Shown: positions 44,488 to 56,000 of the stretch, piece after piece | Position numbering within the stretch: position 1 is the first letter of the stretch | Layout of the letters: the number at the start of each line of letters is the position of its first letter | Assembly: GCA_028692715.1 (NCBI GenBank) | Contig: JAQUWU010000016.1 | Span: 23,271 to 87,270, forward strand | DNA length: 64,000 bases | Direction of reading: 5' to 3' | Source of the DNA: Paludibacter sp. | Lineage (GTDB): Bacteria > Bacteroidota > Bacteroidia > Bacteroidales > Paludibacteraceae | Notes under the pieces: generated by a model | The model's database searches: none | What the model was told of the DNA's origin: nothing | What the model saw: the letters and a program-made list of their open reading frames with translations, nothing else | Translations under genes and position numbers: made by a program

Positions 44488-47400
44488 ATGAAACATTATA
44501 TTAAAAAATTTATACCGGTCATTGTATCGCTGCTACTAAGTGTGAATGTACAGGCTCAACAGCCCAAAGTTGTAATTCACGGAAATATAACGGCAAAATC
44601 GGATAAGCAACCTTTGATAGGAGTATCTGTTGTAGAATTTGATGCAAATAATCGTATTTTGAATGGAACCACAACTGATTTCGATGGAAATTATGCCCTC
44701 AAACTTTCAGGTTCTAATGATGCCAAAGTTGCTTTTTCCTATATCGGATTCAAACAAATTGTTAAAACTGTAAATGCGTCAGGAACATTGAATATAGAAA
44801 TGGATGATGCAACACAAAAAATAAAAGAAGTAAACGTAACAGCCCGTAAACAGGTAAGCGCAGGTGTCGTTAATATTAATGAAAGGGATCTTACCTTTGC
44901 AATGAGTAAAATTGACTCTAAAGATTTGGAAGGGTTGCAGGTTGCCTCTATCGACGAAGCACTTCAGGGACGTATGTCGGGTGTGGATATTGTTGCAAAT
45001 GGTGGTGAGCCGGGTGCGGGAATGTCTATCCGAATTCGTGGTACAACTTCTATTAATAATGGTTCCGACCCTCTTATTGTAGTTGATGGAATACCTTATG
45101 ATACCAGTATTGGTGCCGATTTTGACTTTGCTACCGCTGATGAACAGAGTTACGCACAATTGCTGAATATATCACCGGCAGATATTGATGAAATCTCTGT
45201 TCTGAAAGATGCTGCTGCTACTGCCATGTATGGTAACCGTGGTGCAAACGGGGTTCTCTTAATTAAGACCAAACGTGGTACAATTAGCAAGCCAAGGGTA
45301 AATTACACCTTTAAAGGTTCTTTGAATACACCGGCTGAACCGATCAGTGTTCTTTCGGGTGACCAGTATACAACACTTATACTTGAAGCGGCACAAAATG
45401 CTGGGTCACCACTTAATACATCTAATTATCCTCAGTTTACATACGATCCGAACATACCTTATTATTTTAACAACTATGGACAAAATACAGATTGGTATAG
45501 TGCATTAACACAAGATGGTTATACACAAGATCATTCAATTTCACTTTCAGGTGGCGGCGAAAAAGCAATGTATAGAGCTTCTGTAGGATATTATAATCAA
45601 ACCGGTACTGTTATCGGTCAAAATTATAAGCGTTTGACATCTTCGTTGAACCTAGATTACAACGTGTCGGATTATTTGAAGTTTCAGGTTAGTTTATCTT
45701 ATACTCACGGTGATCAGGATAAAAACTATGCCACCGATTTACTAAACTCGGCATACACAAAAATGCCAAATATGTCCATTTATGAATATCTGTCAAACGG
45801 TGAGCTAACGCCAAATTATTTTTCGCCGGTGACCACACCACAGGGTTCGTTCACTTCGTTTAATTACGATAAGTCAACGGGGGGTGTTTACAATCCGGTT
45901 TCTATGGCATATAATGGTTATTGGAAGGTTAAGAGTGAACGTATTATTCCTAAATTCAATTTGCAATATTGGGCTATTCCTGAAGTCTTGAAATTTCAAG
46001 TCGACCTTGCTTTCGACATCAATACTTCAAAGGATAATCGGTTTCTTCCTCAGATTGCAACAGGTAGACTCTGGCCGGAATCAAGTGTAAATCGATCGAC
46101 CGATGGATATTCTGAATCGTTTACGGTTCAAACATTCGGTAAAGTATATTATACACCCAAATTGCCAGAAAATCATGATTTAATTGGATTATTTCAGGTC
46201 AGTACTTATGATGGAAAATACTCATCCTATAAGGAAGTAAGTGCATTAAGTGCCTCTACTTTTCTTCAGGATCCATCAATCCCTTCAGATATCATTGGTA
46301 CAGATTTAGGATTGAATTCAGGAAGTTCTCAGGCTCGAACAGCTTCGTTACTTGGAATGGTTCAATATAAATTTCTAGACAGATATATTATAAACGGAAC
46401 GGTTCGTCGTGATGGCGACTCAAAATACAGTATCGAAAATAGATTTGGATATTTTCCAAGTTTATCCGTTCGATATAGAGTTTCAGGTGAACCATTCATG
46501 AAGGATATTAAGTCTATTGATGATTTGAGTTTGCGTGCTTCTACCGGTCAAAGTGGTAATCCTGTAACTAAAAATTATTTATACTATAATACTTATAAAT
46601 CTTACGATTGGACTTACCTTGATCAACAAGGAGTTTATTCAAGTAATTTGCAACTTTCAAATTTGAAATGGGAAAAAGTAACTGATTATAATTTTGGTGG
46701 AAACCTGATTATGTTCAACTACCGCTTTAATATGGATTTTAATGTCTATAAAAAACGTACAAATGATTTATATTTTGAAGATGTTGCAATTTCCAGTGCT
46801 ACCGGGTTTAGTACTACTAACCAAAATGTTGGTACAATGGAAAACCGTGGTTGGGAATTAAGCATTATAACTCAACCAATACGAACGAAAGACTGGCAGG
46901 TAGACTTCAATTTATCATTTGCCCGCTCCGAAAATGAAATTACTTCATTATCAGACAATATCCCTTTGATTTCAACTCCAACAGCAGTTAATGGTAAATA
47001 TCTTACCAAACTACAAGAAGGTAATCCCTTAGGCTCATTCTATGGATATGTTTACGAAGGTGTTTATTTAAATGAAGAACAGACTATTGCCCGTGATGTA
47101 AATGACAATCCTATTTATACATACGATGAAAACGGTGTAAAAGAGGCAGTAAAAATGAGATTCTGGTATCCTTCCGTTGGTTATGAATTCCAACCCGGTG
47201 ATGCCAAATACAAAGATATTAATCATGATGGTAATATCAATTCTCAGGATATTGTGTACATTGGGAACTATAATCCTTTGTTGACTGGTGGTTTTGGACC
47301 AACTATTCGATACAAGAAATCGCTTAGCTTAACTGCTTATTTTTATTTCCGTTATGGTTTTGATGTAATTAATCAAACCCGTATGGAAACGGAAAGTATG

Positions 47401-47790
47401 TATGGATTCAGCAACCAGAGTACTGCCGTATTACGCCGTTGGAAACATGAATATACCGATCTGACAACTGCACCATCCGATATTTTACCAAGGGCTCTGT
47501 ATAGTAGTGGATACAACTGCTTAGGTTCCAGTCGATTTGTAGAAGATGGCTCATTTTTGCGTTTTAAATCGATGACATTAAATTATTATTTCGATCAAGC
47601 TCTTGTAAATAAAATAGGTGTTAGCGATGCAAAACTATGGCTTACAGTTCAAAATATTTACCTGTGGACAAAATATACTGGTATGGATCCGGAAGTGTCA
47701 GTAAAAAGTGGAATAACAAGTTTAGGTTATGATATTTCCCGCTCGGGTCGACCAATGGAATTTTCATTGGGGTTAAGCGTTTCATTTTAA
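44488..47790 (+). CDS. SusC-like TonB-dependent outer-membrane transporter (first pair)
   Basis: An 1100-residue outer-membrane importer with a signal peptide (about 1-24). A carboxypeptidase-regulatory-like domain (about 29-112) is followed by a TonB-box-like stretch (EVNVTARKQ), the plug domain (about 130-265, with RIRGTTSINNGSDPLIVVDGIPY and AAATAMYGNRGANGVLLIKTKRG) and a 22-strand barrel ending in a terminal FSLGLSVSF. No N-terminal STN domain, so no anti-sigma signalling is expected. It imports oligosaccharides with the adjacent SusD. The gene is in the usual SusC-then-SusD order, 21 bp apart. Confidence 0.95.
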   Translation: MKHYIKKFIPVIVSLLLSVNVQAQQPKVVIHGNITAKSDKQPLIGVSVVEFDANNRILNGTTTDFDGNYALKLSGSNDAKVAFSYIGFKQIVKTVNASGTLNIEMDDATQKIKEVNVTARKQVSAGVVNINERDLTFAMSKIDSKDLEGLQVASIDEALQGRMSGVDIVANGGEPGAGMSIRIRGTTSINNGSDPLIVVDGIPYDTSIGADFDFATADEQSYAQLLNISPADIDEISVLKDAAATAMYGNRGANGVLLIKTKRGTISKPRVNYTFKGSLNTPAEPISVLSGDQYTTLILEAAQNAGSPLNTSNYPQFTYDPNIPYYFNNYGQNTDWYSALTQDGYTQDHSISLSGGGEKAMYRASVGYYNQTGTVIGQNYKRLTSSLNLDYNVSDYLKFQVSLSYTHGDQDKNYATDLLNSAYTKMPNMSIYEYLSNGELTPNYFSPVTTPQGSFTSFNYDKSTGGVYNPVSMAYNGYWKVKSERIIPKFNLQYWAIPEVLKFQVDLAFDINTSKDNRFLPQIATGRLWPESSVNRSTDGYSESFTVQTFGKVYYTPKLPENHDLIGLFQVSTYDGKYSSYKEVSALSASTFLQDPSIPSDIIGTDLGLNSGSSQARTASLLGMVQYKFLDRYIINGTVRRDGDSKYSIENRFGYFPSLSVRYRVSGEPFMKDIKSIDDLSLRASTGQSGNPVTKNYLYYNTYKSYDWTYLDQQGVYSSNLQLSNLKWEKVTDYNFGGNLIMFNYRFNMDFNVYKKRTNDLYFEDVAISSATGFSTTNQNVGTMENRGWELSIITQPIRTKDWQVDFNLSFARSENEITSLSDNIPLISTPTAVNGKYLTKLQEGNPLGSFYGYVYEGVYLNEEQTIARDVNDNPIYTYDENGVKEAVKMRFWYPSVGYEFQPGDAKYKDINHDGNINSQDIVYIGNYNPLLTGGFGPTIRYKKSLSLTAYFYFRYGFDVINQTRMETESMYGFSNQSTAVLRRWKHEYTDLTTAPSDILPRALYSSGYNCLGSSRFVEDGSFLRFKSMTLNYYFDQALVNKIGVSDAKLWLTVQNIYLWTKYTGMDPEVSVKSGITSLGYDISRSGRPMEFSLGLSVSF

Positions 47791-47811
47791 TAATAGTAAA
47801 TCAGATAAAAT

Positions 47812-49410
47812 ATGAAAAGTTACAAAATTATATTAACCGTTATATTCGCCTTTTTGATGGTTTCCTGCACCAATTGGTTGACACTGGAACCCGAAGATGG
47901 AGTAACACTGGATGAATTCTGGAAAACCAAGGAACATGTTTATTCAGCGGTAACCGGTTGTTATTGTTCTTTGCAAAATGGTCCTGTCGAAAAGATGTTT
48001 TTATGGGGTGAAATACGCGGAGATATGGTTGAAAACGGTATTTATACCAATAGCAACTATTCAAATATAATTGATGGTGAAATTTCTGCAGAAAACAGTG
48101 TTGTAAATTGGTCATCATTATATACTGTTATCAATAACTGCAATATAGTATTGAAATTTGCTCCTGGAGTACGAGAAATTGACGGTACTTTTACCGAAAA
48201 GCAATTAAAAGCATACGAAGCCGAAGCTCTTACTATAAGAGCAATGATGTATTTTCAGTTGGTTCGGTCATTTAAAGATGTTCCACTAAGTCTTGAAGCA
48301 TTTGTAAGTGATGATCAGAATTTATATTTACCAAAAGTGTCGGGGGAGGCTATTCTTGATACTTTGGTTCGTGATTTGAAAATTGCTTCAGTCAATGCAC
48401 CTGTTACGTATGGATCTACTTCCGAAAATAAAAACAGAGTAACAGCATGGACAGCAAAAACTTTGTTGGCCGATATTTACTTGTGGCAGGAAAAATATAG
48501 CGAATGTTATACGCTATGTCAGGAAGTTATTGGATCCGGAAGATTTAGTATGATAACGGTTGATAAATCTGAGTATCCGGTGGAAGATGGTGGTGTAATT
48601 ATAGATACCGTATATGTTCCAAACGAATCCGATGCCGAACAGATGTTTATCAACTCCTATGTAATCGGTAACAGTGTTGAATCAATTTTTGAAATACCGT
48701 TTACAACTTTGAAAACAAATCCTTTTTACAGTATCTTAGGTCCGGATATTAATTTTCTGAAACCAAAATTGGAAGTAATTGACGGAACTATTTTTCCTGA
48801 GCCATTGTATTTGACTGCAAGTCAGGCTACTGATATCCGAGGCTCCGGTTGTACGTATAGAGCTGGTGTTGTATGGAAATACGTAGGTACCAGCCGAACC
48901 GGAGCAGTAAGAACATACTCAAACTATACAGCTCCTTGGATTGTTTATAAATATTCCGACATTTTATTGATGAAAGCTGAAGCAATGTGTGAGATAGGAT
49001 TAAATACACACGATGAGTCAGGACAGGATTATTATGAACAAGCTATTGCCAGTATGAATGAAGTACGTACTGCACGTAATGCAATAGAAACGGAGGATTA
49101 TAAATTTGTAGTAAACGATGTAGATGGAAAGTCGCTCGAAAAAACTATTTTAGCAGAAAGAGCCCGTGAATTTACTTTTGAAGGGAAACGATGGTACGAT
49201 GTTTTACGCTTTGCCAAAAGAAACGATTATGAAGGGACAAATATTCAATACCTTGTTAATCTCGCAATAAATAGTGCATCTCCTCAGAAACAACAAAGTC
49301 TTATAGCAAAATATAAAGACCCGAAACATAACAGTCATTATTGGCCAATCTATTACCGCGAAATTGAAACGAATAAAAATCTTATACAGAACGAATTTTA
49401 CGTAAAATAA
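47812..49410 (+). CDS. SusD/RagB-family lipoprotein (first pair)
   Basis: A 532-residue outer-membrane lipoprotein (lipobox FLMVSC) that forms the lid of the SusC transporter and binds the incoming glycan. The N-terminal SusD-like part (LTLEPEDGVTLDEFWKTKEHVY) and the C-terminal signature ERAREFTFEGKRWYDVLRFAKR are typical. TPR-like helices include YEAEALTIRAMMYFQLVR. The length is normal for the family. A 100-bp gap follows before the next FAS1 gene, without a visible terminator, so the operon likely continues. Confidence 0.95.
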   Translation: MKSYKIILTVIFAFLMVSCTNWLTLEPEDGVTLDEFWKTKEHVYSAVTGCYCSLQNGPVEKMFLWGEIRGDMVENGIYTNSNYSNIIDGEISAENSVVNWSSLYTVINNCNIVLKFAPGVREIDGTFTEKQLKAYEAEALTIRAMMYFQLVRSFKDVPLSLEAFVSDDQNLYLPKVSGEAILDTLVRDLKIASVNAPVTYGSTSENKNRVTAWTAKTLLADIYLWQEKYSECYTLCQEVIGSGRFSMITVDKSEYPVEDGGVIIDTVYVPNESDAEQMFINSYVIGNSVESIFEIPFTTLKTNPFYSILGPDINFLKPKLEVIDGTIFPEPLYLTASQATDIRGSGCTYRAGVVWKYVGTSRTGAVRTYSNYTAPWIVYKYSDILLMKAEAMCEIGLNTHDESGQDYYEQAIASMNEVRTARNAIETEDYKFVVNDVDGKSLEKTILAERAREFTFEGKRWYDVLRFAKRNDYEGTNIQYLVNLAINSASPQKQQSLIAKYKDPKHNSHYWPIYYREIETNKNLIQNEFYVK

Positions 49411-49510
49411 TCCATACTGTCGTGAAACAAACATTAACGAAGAAAATCTATATTGTTGTGGGATATCTGAAATGTGAGTTACATGTGACCTTAAAAAACA
49501 ATTTATTACA

Positions 49511-51295
49511 ATGAAAACTATTTATAATAAAATCGCCTACGGGATATTGGTAGTTGGAGCATTGCTTACTACATCAATTATTTTAAACTCATGCGCCGAC
49601 TATCTGGAAGGAAAGACATTTCTTACTTCAGATGATATAATGATAGATGAATACATCGAACAAAAGGACACGACCATGAGTGAGTTTCTGAAATTAGCTG
49701 ATAAAGCAGGATTTAGGGGAATGATACATGCTTATGGCACAAACACTTGTTTTGTTCCTACAAATCAGGCAATTAAAACCTATTGCGTGGATCATGGAAT
49801 CAGTACAATGGAGGATTTATCAGTGGAAGATTTGGAGAAATTTATGAAATTCCATATTGTAAGAGACACTATTAAGTCCAGCGAATTTGTTGATGGACGT
49901 TTTCCACAAGCAACAATGCTCGGTAAATTTCTTACTACCAAGACGATACAGGAGGGAGAAGATGACCCTGTTATCAGAGTGAATCGTCAAGCTAACATTC
50001 TTCAAAAAGATATTCGTGTAGCCAATGGCATCATTCATAAAATAGATTATGTGTTAACTCCAAATCAATTTACAGTAGGTGAAATGATTGAAATGTTGCC
50101 CGAAAACTATTCTCTTTTCAAATCGATAATGGAAGAAGCCGGTTTGATTGATACGTTAACGTTAAATAAAGCGGATGGACAATGGTATACCGCATTTTTA
50201 CAAAGTAATGAAGCTTTTGCAACAGTAGGTGTTACCAATAGGGAAACGCTTATTGAAAAAATGAAGAAAGCCCAACCTGATTATGAAGATAATGAAGCTG
50301 AATTGATTGATATTTATGCCCGTTATCATATTGTTAATCGCTTGGCTTATGTTACCGATTTATCTTTGTCAAGTTCTGAAATTACATTAGCTACCAATCA
50401 GGTGCTTACTTTTAAAAATAGCAAAGATACATTGCTCATAAATGAATACGAATCGCTTACTGAATTCGAAAAGGGTATTCCTATGAATAAAACATCGGAC
50501 TGGACTGACTACAGTTGTTACAATGGTGTGTTAGTAGATGTCGACGGATATGTTGAACCTGTAAAGAGGGGAGCGGAAGCTATATATTGGGAGTTAACCG
50601 ATCAGCCTGAAATCAAAAAACTCAAGGAATATCGTAAACCGGGACAATATGTTGTTTTCAAGCCGGGTGAACTTTCTGAACTTCAATTTGGGGGGAAAAA
50701 TAGCCCGACCATCACTTACTCGGTTGTTTCTGCATGGGACGAGAAAGCACAATATGTTCACGGTGATTTCTTTGAGATTCCAATGCGTCCAACTGTAATA
50801 CAGTGGATGGAAATAAAAACGCCTGTACTCACAGAGGGTGTTTATAATGTGTGGATTTGCTGGCGACGTGGTGGAGATAACAATAAATTTAAAACTACAT
50901 TTATGCAGGAAGGCAGAGAAGATCAAGCATTGCCAAATGTGTTCGATTTAGGTGAGTATTTTAGTACATCAAATACACCTGAAGTAAACCTGAACAATGG
51001 AATGAAACAATACAATGCAAAACAAAAAATCAGTGTGTTCTGTAGTCGTAACTGCGGTGCAATTAAAGTTGAATATACAGGCCGTCATACTTTACGTATG
51101 GATGCATTGAGTGGTAGTAGCCAAGCAGCATGGTGGGATATGATTCAGTTCATACCTGTTGATCAAGATCAACTTTGGCCTCGATTCGATAGTGCCGGAA
51201 ATGCAATTTATCCAATGGAAAACGATAGTTTAAATCTTAACTGTGCTACTATAGCACCATATGATCAACTTTGTGTTGGTGATTTAAGTAATTAA
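49511..51295 (+). CDS. FAS1 lipoprotein with a C-terminal beta-sandwich module
   Basis: A 594-residue lipoprotein (lipobox IILNSC, followed by ADYLEG). Two fasciclin-type domains cover about 45-185 (TCFVPTNQAIKTYC, VANGIIHKIDYVL) and 190-350 (YTAFLQSNEAFATV, YNGVLVDVDGYV). The C-terminal ~235 residues are a different beta-rich module: TPVLTEGVYNVWICWRRGG, then IKVEYTGRHTLRM and WWDMIQFIPVDQDQLWPRFD (the MIQFIPVDQD part at 544-553). The same module is recognisable in the T9SS protein at 58412-61306. Position next to SusD suggests a surface glycan-binding protein, with the C-terminal module as the candidate binding part (inference). Confidence 0.82.
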   Translation: MKTIYNKIAYGILVVGALLTTSIILNSCADYLEGKTFLTSDDIMIDEYIEQKDTTMSEFLKLADKAGFRGMIHAYGTNTCFVPTNQAIKTYCVDHGISTMEDLSVEDLEKFMKFHIVRDTIKSSEFVDGRFPQATMLGKFLTTKTIQEGEDDPVIRVNRQANILQKDIRVANGIIHKIDYVLTPNQFTVGEMIEMLPENYSLFKSIMEEAGLIDTLTLNKADGQWYTAFLQSNEAFATVGVTNRETLIEKMKKAQPDYEDNEAELIDIYARYHIVNRLAYVTDLSLSSSEITLATNQVLTFKNSKDTLLINEYESLTEFEKGIPMNKTSDWTDYSCYNGVLVDVDGYVEPVKRGAEAIYWELTDQPEIKKLKEYRKPGQYVVFKPGELSELQFGGKNSPTITYSVVSAWDEKAQYVHGDFFEIPMRPTVIQWMEIKTPVLTEGVYNVWICWRRGGDNNKFKTTFMQEGREDQALPNVFDLGEYFSTSNTPEVNLNNGMKQYNAKQKISVFCSRNCGAIKVEYTGRHTLRMDALSGSSQAAWWDMIQFIPVDQDQLWPRFDSAGNAIYPMENDSLNLNCATIAPYDQLCVGDLSN

Positions 51296-51315
51296 AAAAC
51301 AAAAATATATACATT

Positions 51316-53004
51316 ATGAATTGTAAATATATATCTAAACGTATCTTATCATTACCATTGTTTGCATTAATATTGCTGTTTGGTGGATGTTACGAATCAG
51401 CATGGGAAAATCATATTGGAAACGATGAGTTTGTTGGGAAAAATCTTTTTGAGGCCATTTCAACCAAACCTCAACTCTCGATATTTTATTCGGTTCTTAA
51501 AAAAACGGGGTATGATGAACTTATTCAAAATGCAAATAGCTATACTGTTTTTGCGCCCGAAAATGATGCTTGGGCAGCTGTAGATACCAGCGATGTTGAA
51601 GTGCTGACTAAAATTGTGGGGATGTTAATCGTTTACCAATCCTATTTTACCGATAATGAGCAATTTTATAAATCGATAAAAGCGGTGAATCAGAAAAATA
51701 TTTTTTATGATATAAATACGAAGACATTCAATGGTGCCAAAATAGTAGATGGTGATTATCGTACTTCAAATGGCGTTTTACACATAACAGATAAGCTCAT
51801 TGAACGTAAAGAAAATATATGGAATTTCTTGTCTACTAAAACAACCTATAAGCAATTTCTATTTATAAATAAGCTGAATACAAGTATAATGGATCTGGAC
51901 AAAAGTATTGCAACCGGTGTCTATCCTGATGGGAAAACAAAATATGATACTATTTGGAAAAATATAAACAATTTTTTGAATGTATTTCCTCTCGAAAATG
52001 AAGATTCAGTTTATACTTATGTAATAGTTGAAAACTCCGGATTCGACTTATTATATAATAAATATAAAAAATATTTCACTATGTCCACAACCCAAAAAAC
52101 GGATTCTGCAACCAATTTTAATGTCTGTCAGGATTTTGTATTTAAAGGTATTGTTGATATAACTTCTGTAGACACACTCGAAAATGTCGATGGTGTTAAA
52201 GTGCCTATGACAAATGTTCAGATTTCAGAAACTTACAATGCATCAAACGGTAGAGTATATGTTATTAATCAAAGTAACATCAGGCTAAGAGATAAAATCA
52301 AACCTATCAAAATTGAAGGTGAAAATTTTTACACAGCATACGATGCAAATTATGTGTTTACCCGCTACAAACTTGATGCCAGCGGGGAACGTGACATTGT
52401 CCTATCCTGTCAGGAATCACAATCTGATACACTATGGAGAAAAGTTCCTATTGCTCCCGATACAATTGGACGTAGAGATAGTATTGCGTCGAAAACGTAT
52501 TATGTAAATAATAATTTGGTGGCAAATAAGGCAAATTTCTATATTGAATATAAAGCGCAAGTGAATTCAACAGAATACGATGTTTATTATGTTGCGTATG
52601 ACGATATTGCTACTCATTTTGATCCAACATATACTTCGTTTGGTGTGTATAAAATAATACAGAAACTATTTGTATCAATGCCGGGTGCTTCTACTCTTAA
52701 ATATGGAATAACAGATAATACCAGTGGAATTGCCAATAATTATCTTGGAGAATCAACCTGTTTTGTGGGTGAAGGTCTCGCTGGAGTCAAAGAGCTGACA
52801 AAACTCAAAAAATGGAGTTTAATACCAACAACTCAATTAATAGATGCACCACTTACAACCACAGATTCAGATGTAATGACTGTCCCAAAAAGTGGTACCA
52901 TGACTATGTGGCTATGTAATTCGGCCAGAAGTATAACTGCCAAATATCAGGGTATGTTATTCCTCGATTATATATTATTAGTTCCCAAAATTACTGAAGA
53001 TTAA
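51316..53004 (+). CDS. FAS1 lipoprotein, third of the operon
   Basis: A 562-residue lipoprotein (lipobox LLFGGC). The first FAS1 domain covers about 38-165 (NSYTVFAPENDAWAAVD, SNGVLHITDKLIE). A second, more diverged one covers about 168-320 (YTYVIVENSGFDLLYNKY, NGRVYVINQSNI). The C-terminal ~240 residues are beta-rich, beginning IKIEGENFYTAYDANYVF and ending TMTMWLCNSARS...MLFLDYILLVPKI, similar in layout to the module of the preceding FAS1 protein but more distant. It lies 20 bp after that gene and just before the second SusC gene. Confidence 0.8.
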   Translation: MNCKYISKRILSLPLFALILLFGGCYESAWENHIGNDEFVGKNLFEAISTKPQLSIFYSVLKKTGYDELIQNANSYTVFAPENDAWAAVDTSDVEVLTKIVGMLIVYQSYFTDNEQFYKSIKAVNQKNIFYDINTKTFNGAKIVDGDYRTSNGVLHITDKLIERKENIWNFLSTKTTYKQFLFINKLNTSIMDLDKSIATGVYPDGKTKYDTIWKNINNFLNVFPLENEDSVYTYVIVENSGFDLLYNKYKKYFTMSTTQKTDSATNFNVCQDFVFKGIVDITSVDTLENVDGVKVPMTNVQISETYNASNGRVYVINQSNIRLRDKIKPIKIEGENFYTAYDANYVFTRYKLDASGERDIVLSCQESQSDTLWRKVPIAPDTIGRRDSIASKTYYVNNNLVANKANFYIEYKAQVNSTEYDVYYVAYDDIATHFDPTYTSFGVYKIIQKLFVSMPGASTLKYGITDNTSGIANNYLGESTCFVGEGLAGVKELTKLKKWSLIPTTQLIDAPLTTTDSDVMTVPKSGTMTMWLCNSARSITAKYQGMLFLDYILLVPKITED

Positions 53005-53024
53005 TACTTTTTTTGAAAAGACTT

Positions 53025-56000
53025 ATGAAACATTTAAAATATTTTATAGTACTTATTGCCCTCGTTGCAGGTATCAATATTACGGCTTTTGCTCAGAAAA
53101 GTGTTGTTGATTGTGTAATAAAAGGAACTGTAGTTGAAACAGCAACCGGTAAACCCATTTCCGGTGCGTCAATCACTATTCCCGGAGTAACTTCGGTACT
53201 ATCCAACGATAATGGGGAGTTTATAATAAAGAAAACGATTGACGGGGCTCAAATTAATGTTGTAGCTCTCGGATATGCACCTAAAAGATTGACACTAAAT
53301 GGCAAATCCGAAATCAAGATTTTTATGATTGATGAATCATTTAAAGGAAATTACGAGGATGTTTTGCTTCCTTTTGGTACATCCAATGCCCTCGAAAATG
53401 CATTAACAGTCTCGACACACGAAAACAGAAATGATTATTTGACCGGGGCATCTAGCGTAGAAACAATTTTGCAAACATCCGTTAATGGGTTGAATGTAGT
53501 TTCGCGAAGCGGTTCTCCAAATGCAGGAGCAAATATTAGTTTGAACGGGATTAATAGTTTGAACATAAATTCGCAACCTTTAATAGTCGTTGATGGAATA
53601 ATTTATGACAATCAACCAATTTATTCTCTTATAAGCGGAAATAATATTTCGGCTCTATCCGACATTGATATTAAAGACATTGAAAATATAACCGTTTTGA
53701 AGGATGGAGCATCAATTTATGGTTCGAAAGGTGCAAATGGCGTTATTCTAATAAACACTATTCAGGCAAAAAGCTCGGCTACACGTATTAATTTTTATAC
53801 TTATGCCGGCGTTAATTTTGAACCTACAACAAATTATAAAATGATGGGTGCTACTGACTATAAAAATTATATTTCCGACATGGCCGCTAATTACGGACTT
53901 AGTACCAATCAAATTAATTCATTACCTTATATTAACACCGATAAGCCGGTTGTTGAAGATTGGGGTGTTTCCGGAAATGAAGATTATTATCGATATAATC
54001 AGTACACTGACTGGCAAAACGAAGTTTTTCAGAGCTCATTAAATCAGAATTATCATTTAAATATTACGGGTGGTAACGAAACTACTTTACTTGCTATTTC
54101 TGTTGGTTATCTCGGACAGGGCGGTAATGTGAAAAATACCGATTATAGTCGTTATTCAACGCGTGTAAATGCACAAATTAAAATGAATGACTGGTTTAAA
54201 CTGAATGCGAATATCAGTTTTATTTATTCAGAAAGAAATTTATCTTTTGAAGGATTGAACCGAAATTTTAGTCCGGTATATTCTTCGCTGATTAAAGCTC
54301 CTTTTACTTCTCCTTATGTTTATAATGTGTTGGGCGAGCAGACTCCAAATTACGAAGGGGTCGATGTTTTCAATGTTTCGAATCCGGTAGTTCTAAACCA
54401 ATACACCTCATCAAATAACCGTTTCCGTTTCGTTGGAATCATGAACGGTCAGTTTACTTTTTCTGAATACCTCAAAGGTGATATCATTTTTGGGTTAACG
54501 TCGGATAAGGTAACGAAAGAAAGAGTCTTTTTACCCAATGAAGGTGTTGCCCACGATGTATTGGCAAGCGGTTACATTACTAACGAGTCACAACAATTAC
54601 GTAACAGCTTAAGTCAGGTAAACACTAACTCCTTCTTTAGTTACGATCGTATTTTCGATTATGTTCATAATTTCTCAGCACATTTGGGCTTTCGATTTCA
54701 ATCAGGAACTAACGAGTTGGATTATGGAATGGCATACAATACTTCCAGTGATGAAATGCAAACACTTGGTGATGGTCTGAATTCACTTGCGCAAGTAGGA
54801 GGTAGCCTTGGTTCATGGAATTATATATCCGATTATTTGAATGTGAATTATGGATATATGAATAAATACTTTGTGTCGGTTAATACTGCTCTTGATGGTT
54901 CATCCCGATTTGGAGCCGATGCAGAAGGCTTGAAAATGTTTAATCATGTTTATGGATTTTTCCCTTCGGTAAATGCTGCATGGATCATTACATCAGAAGA
55001 ATTTATGAAAAATCAGCAAGTACTAGATGTGTTGAAATTGAGAGCCGGATATTCAGTTACCGGTAATGATGATATTGGAAATTATGCAGCGACTTCTTAT
55101 TATATCCCTCAGGGATTGCTTGGAGCTTATGGCTTGGTTCGTGGAAACATTCCCAATAGTTCATTAAAATGGGAAACGAACAATAAAGCCAGTTTTGGAG
55201 TTGATGCCTCTTTTTTGAAAGAAAGATTAAATCTAAGTCTAGATCTTTACAGTAGTAGGACTGATAACCTGATTAATATTAAACAACTGAATACTGTTTC
55301 CGGATTCTCAGTGGTATTGCTGAATGATGGAGCTCTTTCAAATCAGGGTATTGACTTAAATGTAAATGGACGTATTATTGATCATTCAAATTTAAAATGG
55401 GATATGGGATTAAACATCTCAACCTATAAAAATACGTTGACATCATCATCCAACGACGAACTCCTTACACCAATTGCAGGTGGAACTATTCGTTCTAAAG
55501 TAGGTGCTCCTGTTGCACAGTTTTACGGTTATCAAACTGATGGAATTTTATCTTCAACCGCCATTGCAACTTCAGAAAATTTGAATATTGAAAATTCAGA
55601 TGGTTCACTAACACCCTTCACAGCTGGGGATGTAAGATTTGTTGATCAAGATGGAAATCATACTATTGATAGTGAAGACATGGTAGTAATAGGTGATCCA
55701 AATCCGGATTTCTTTGGTTCAATAAACAGCCGGATTCAATGGAAGAATTTTAGTTTGAATGCTTTAATTGCATATTCTTATGGGAATGATGTATATAACG
55801 CTATGCGTGCAAGTCTTGAATCAATGTCAGGAACTGATAATCAGACACAAGCTGCTATTTATCGTTGGAGAACGGACGGGCAAGAAACAAGTATGCCAAA
55901 AGCTGTTTGGAGTGATCCAATGGGTAACTCTCGTTTCTCAGATCGATGGATTGAGGATGGTTCCTATATTCGATTGAAATCGATTTCTTTGGCTTACGAT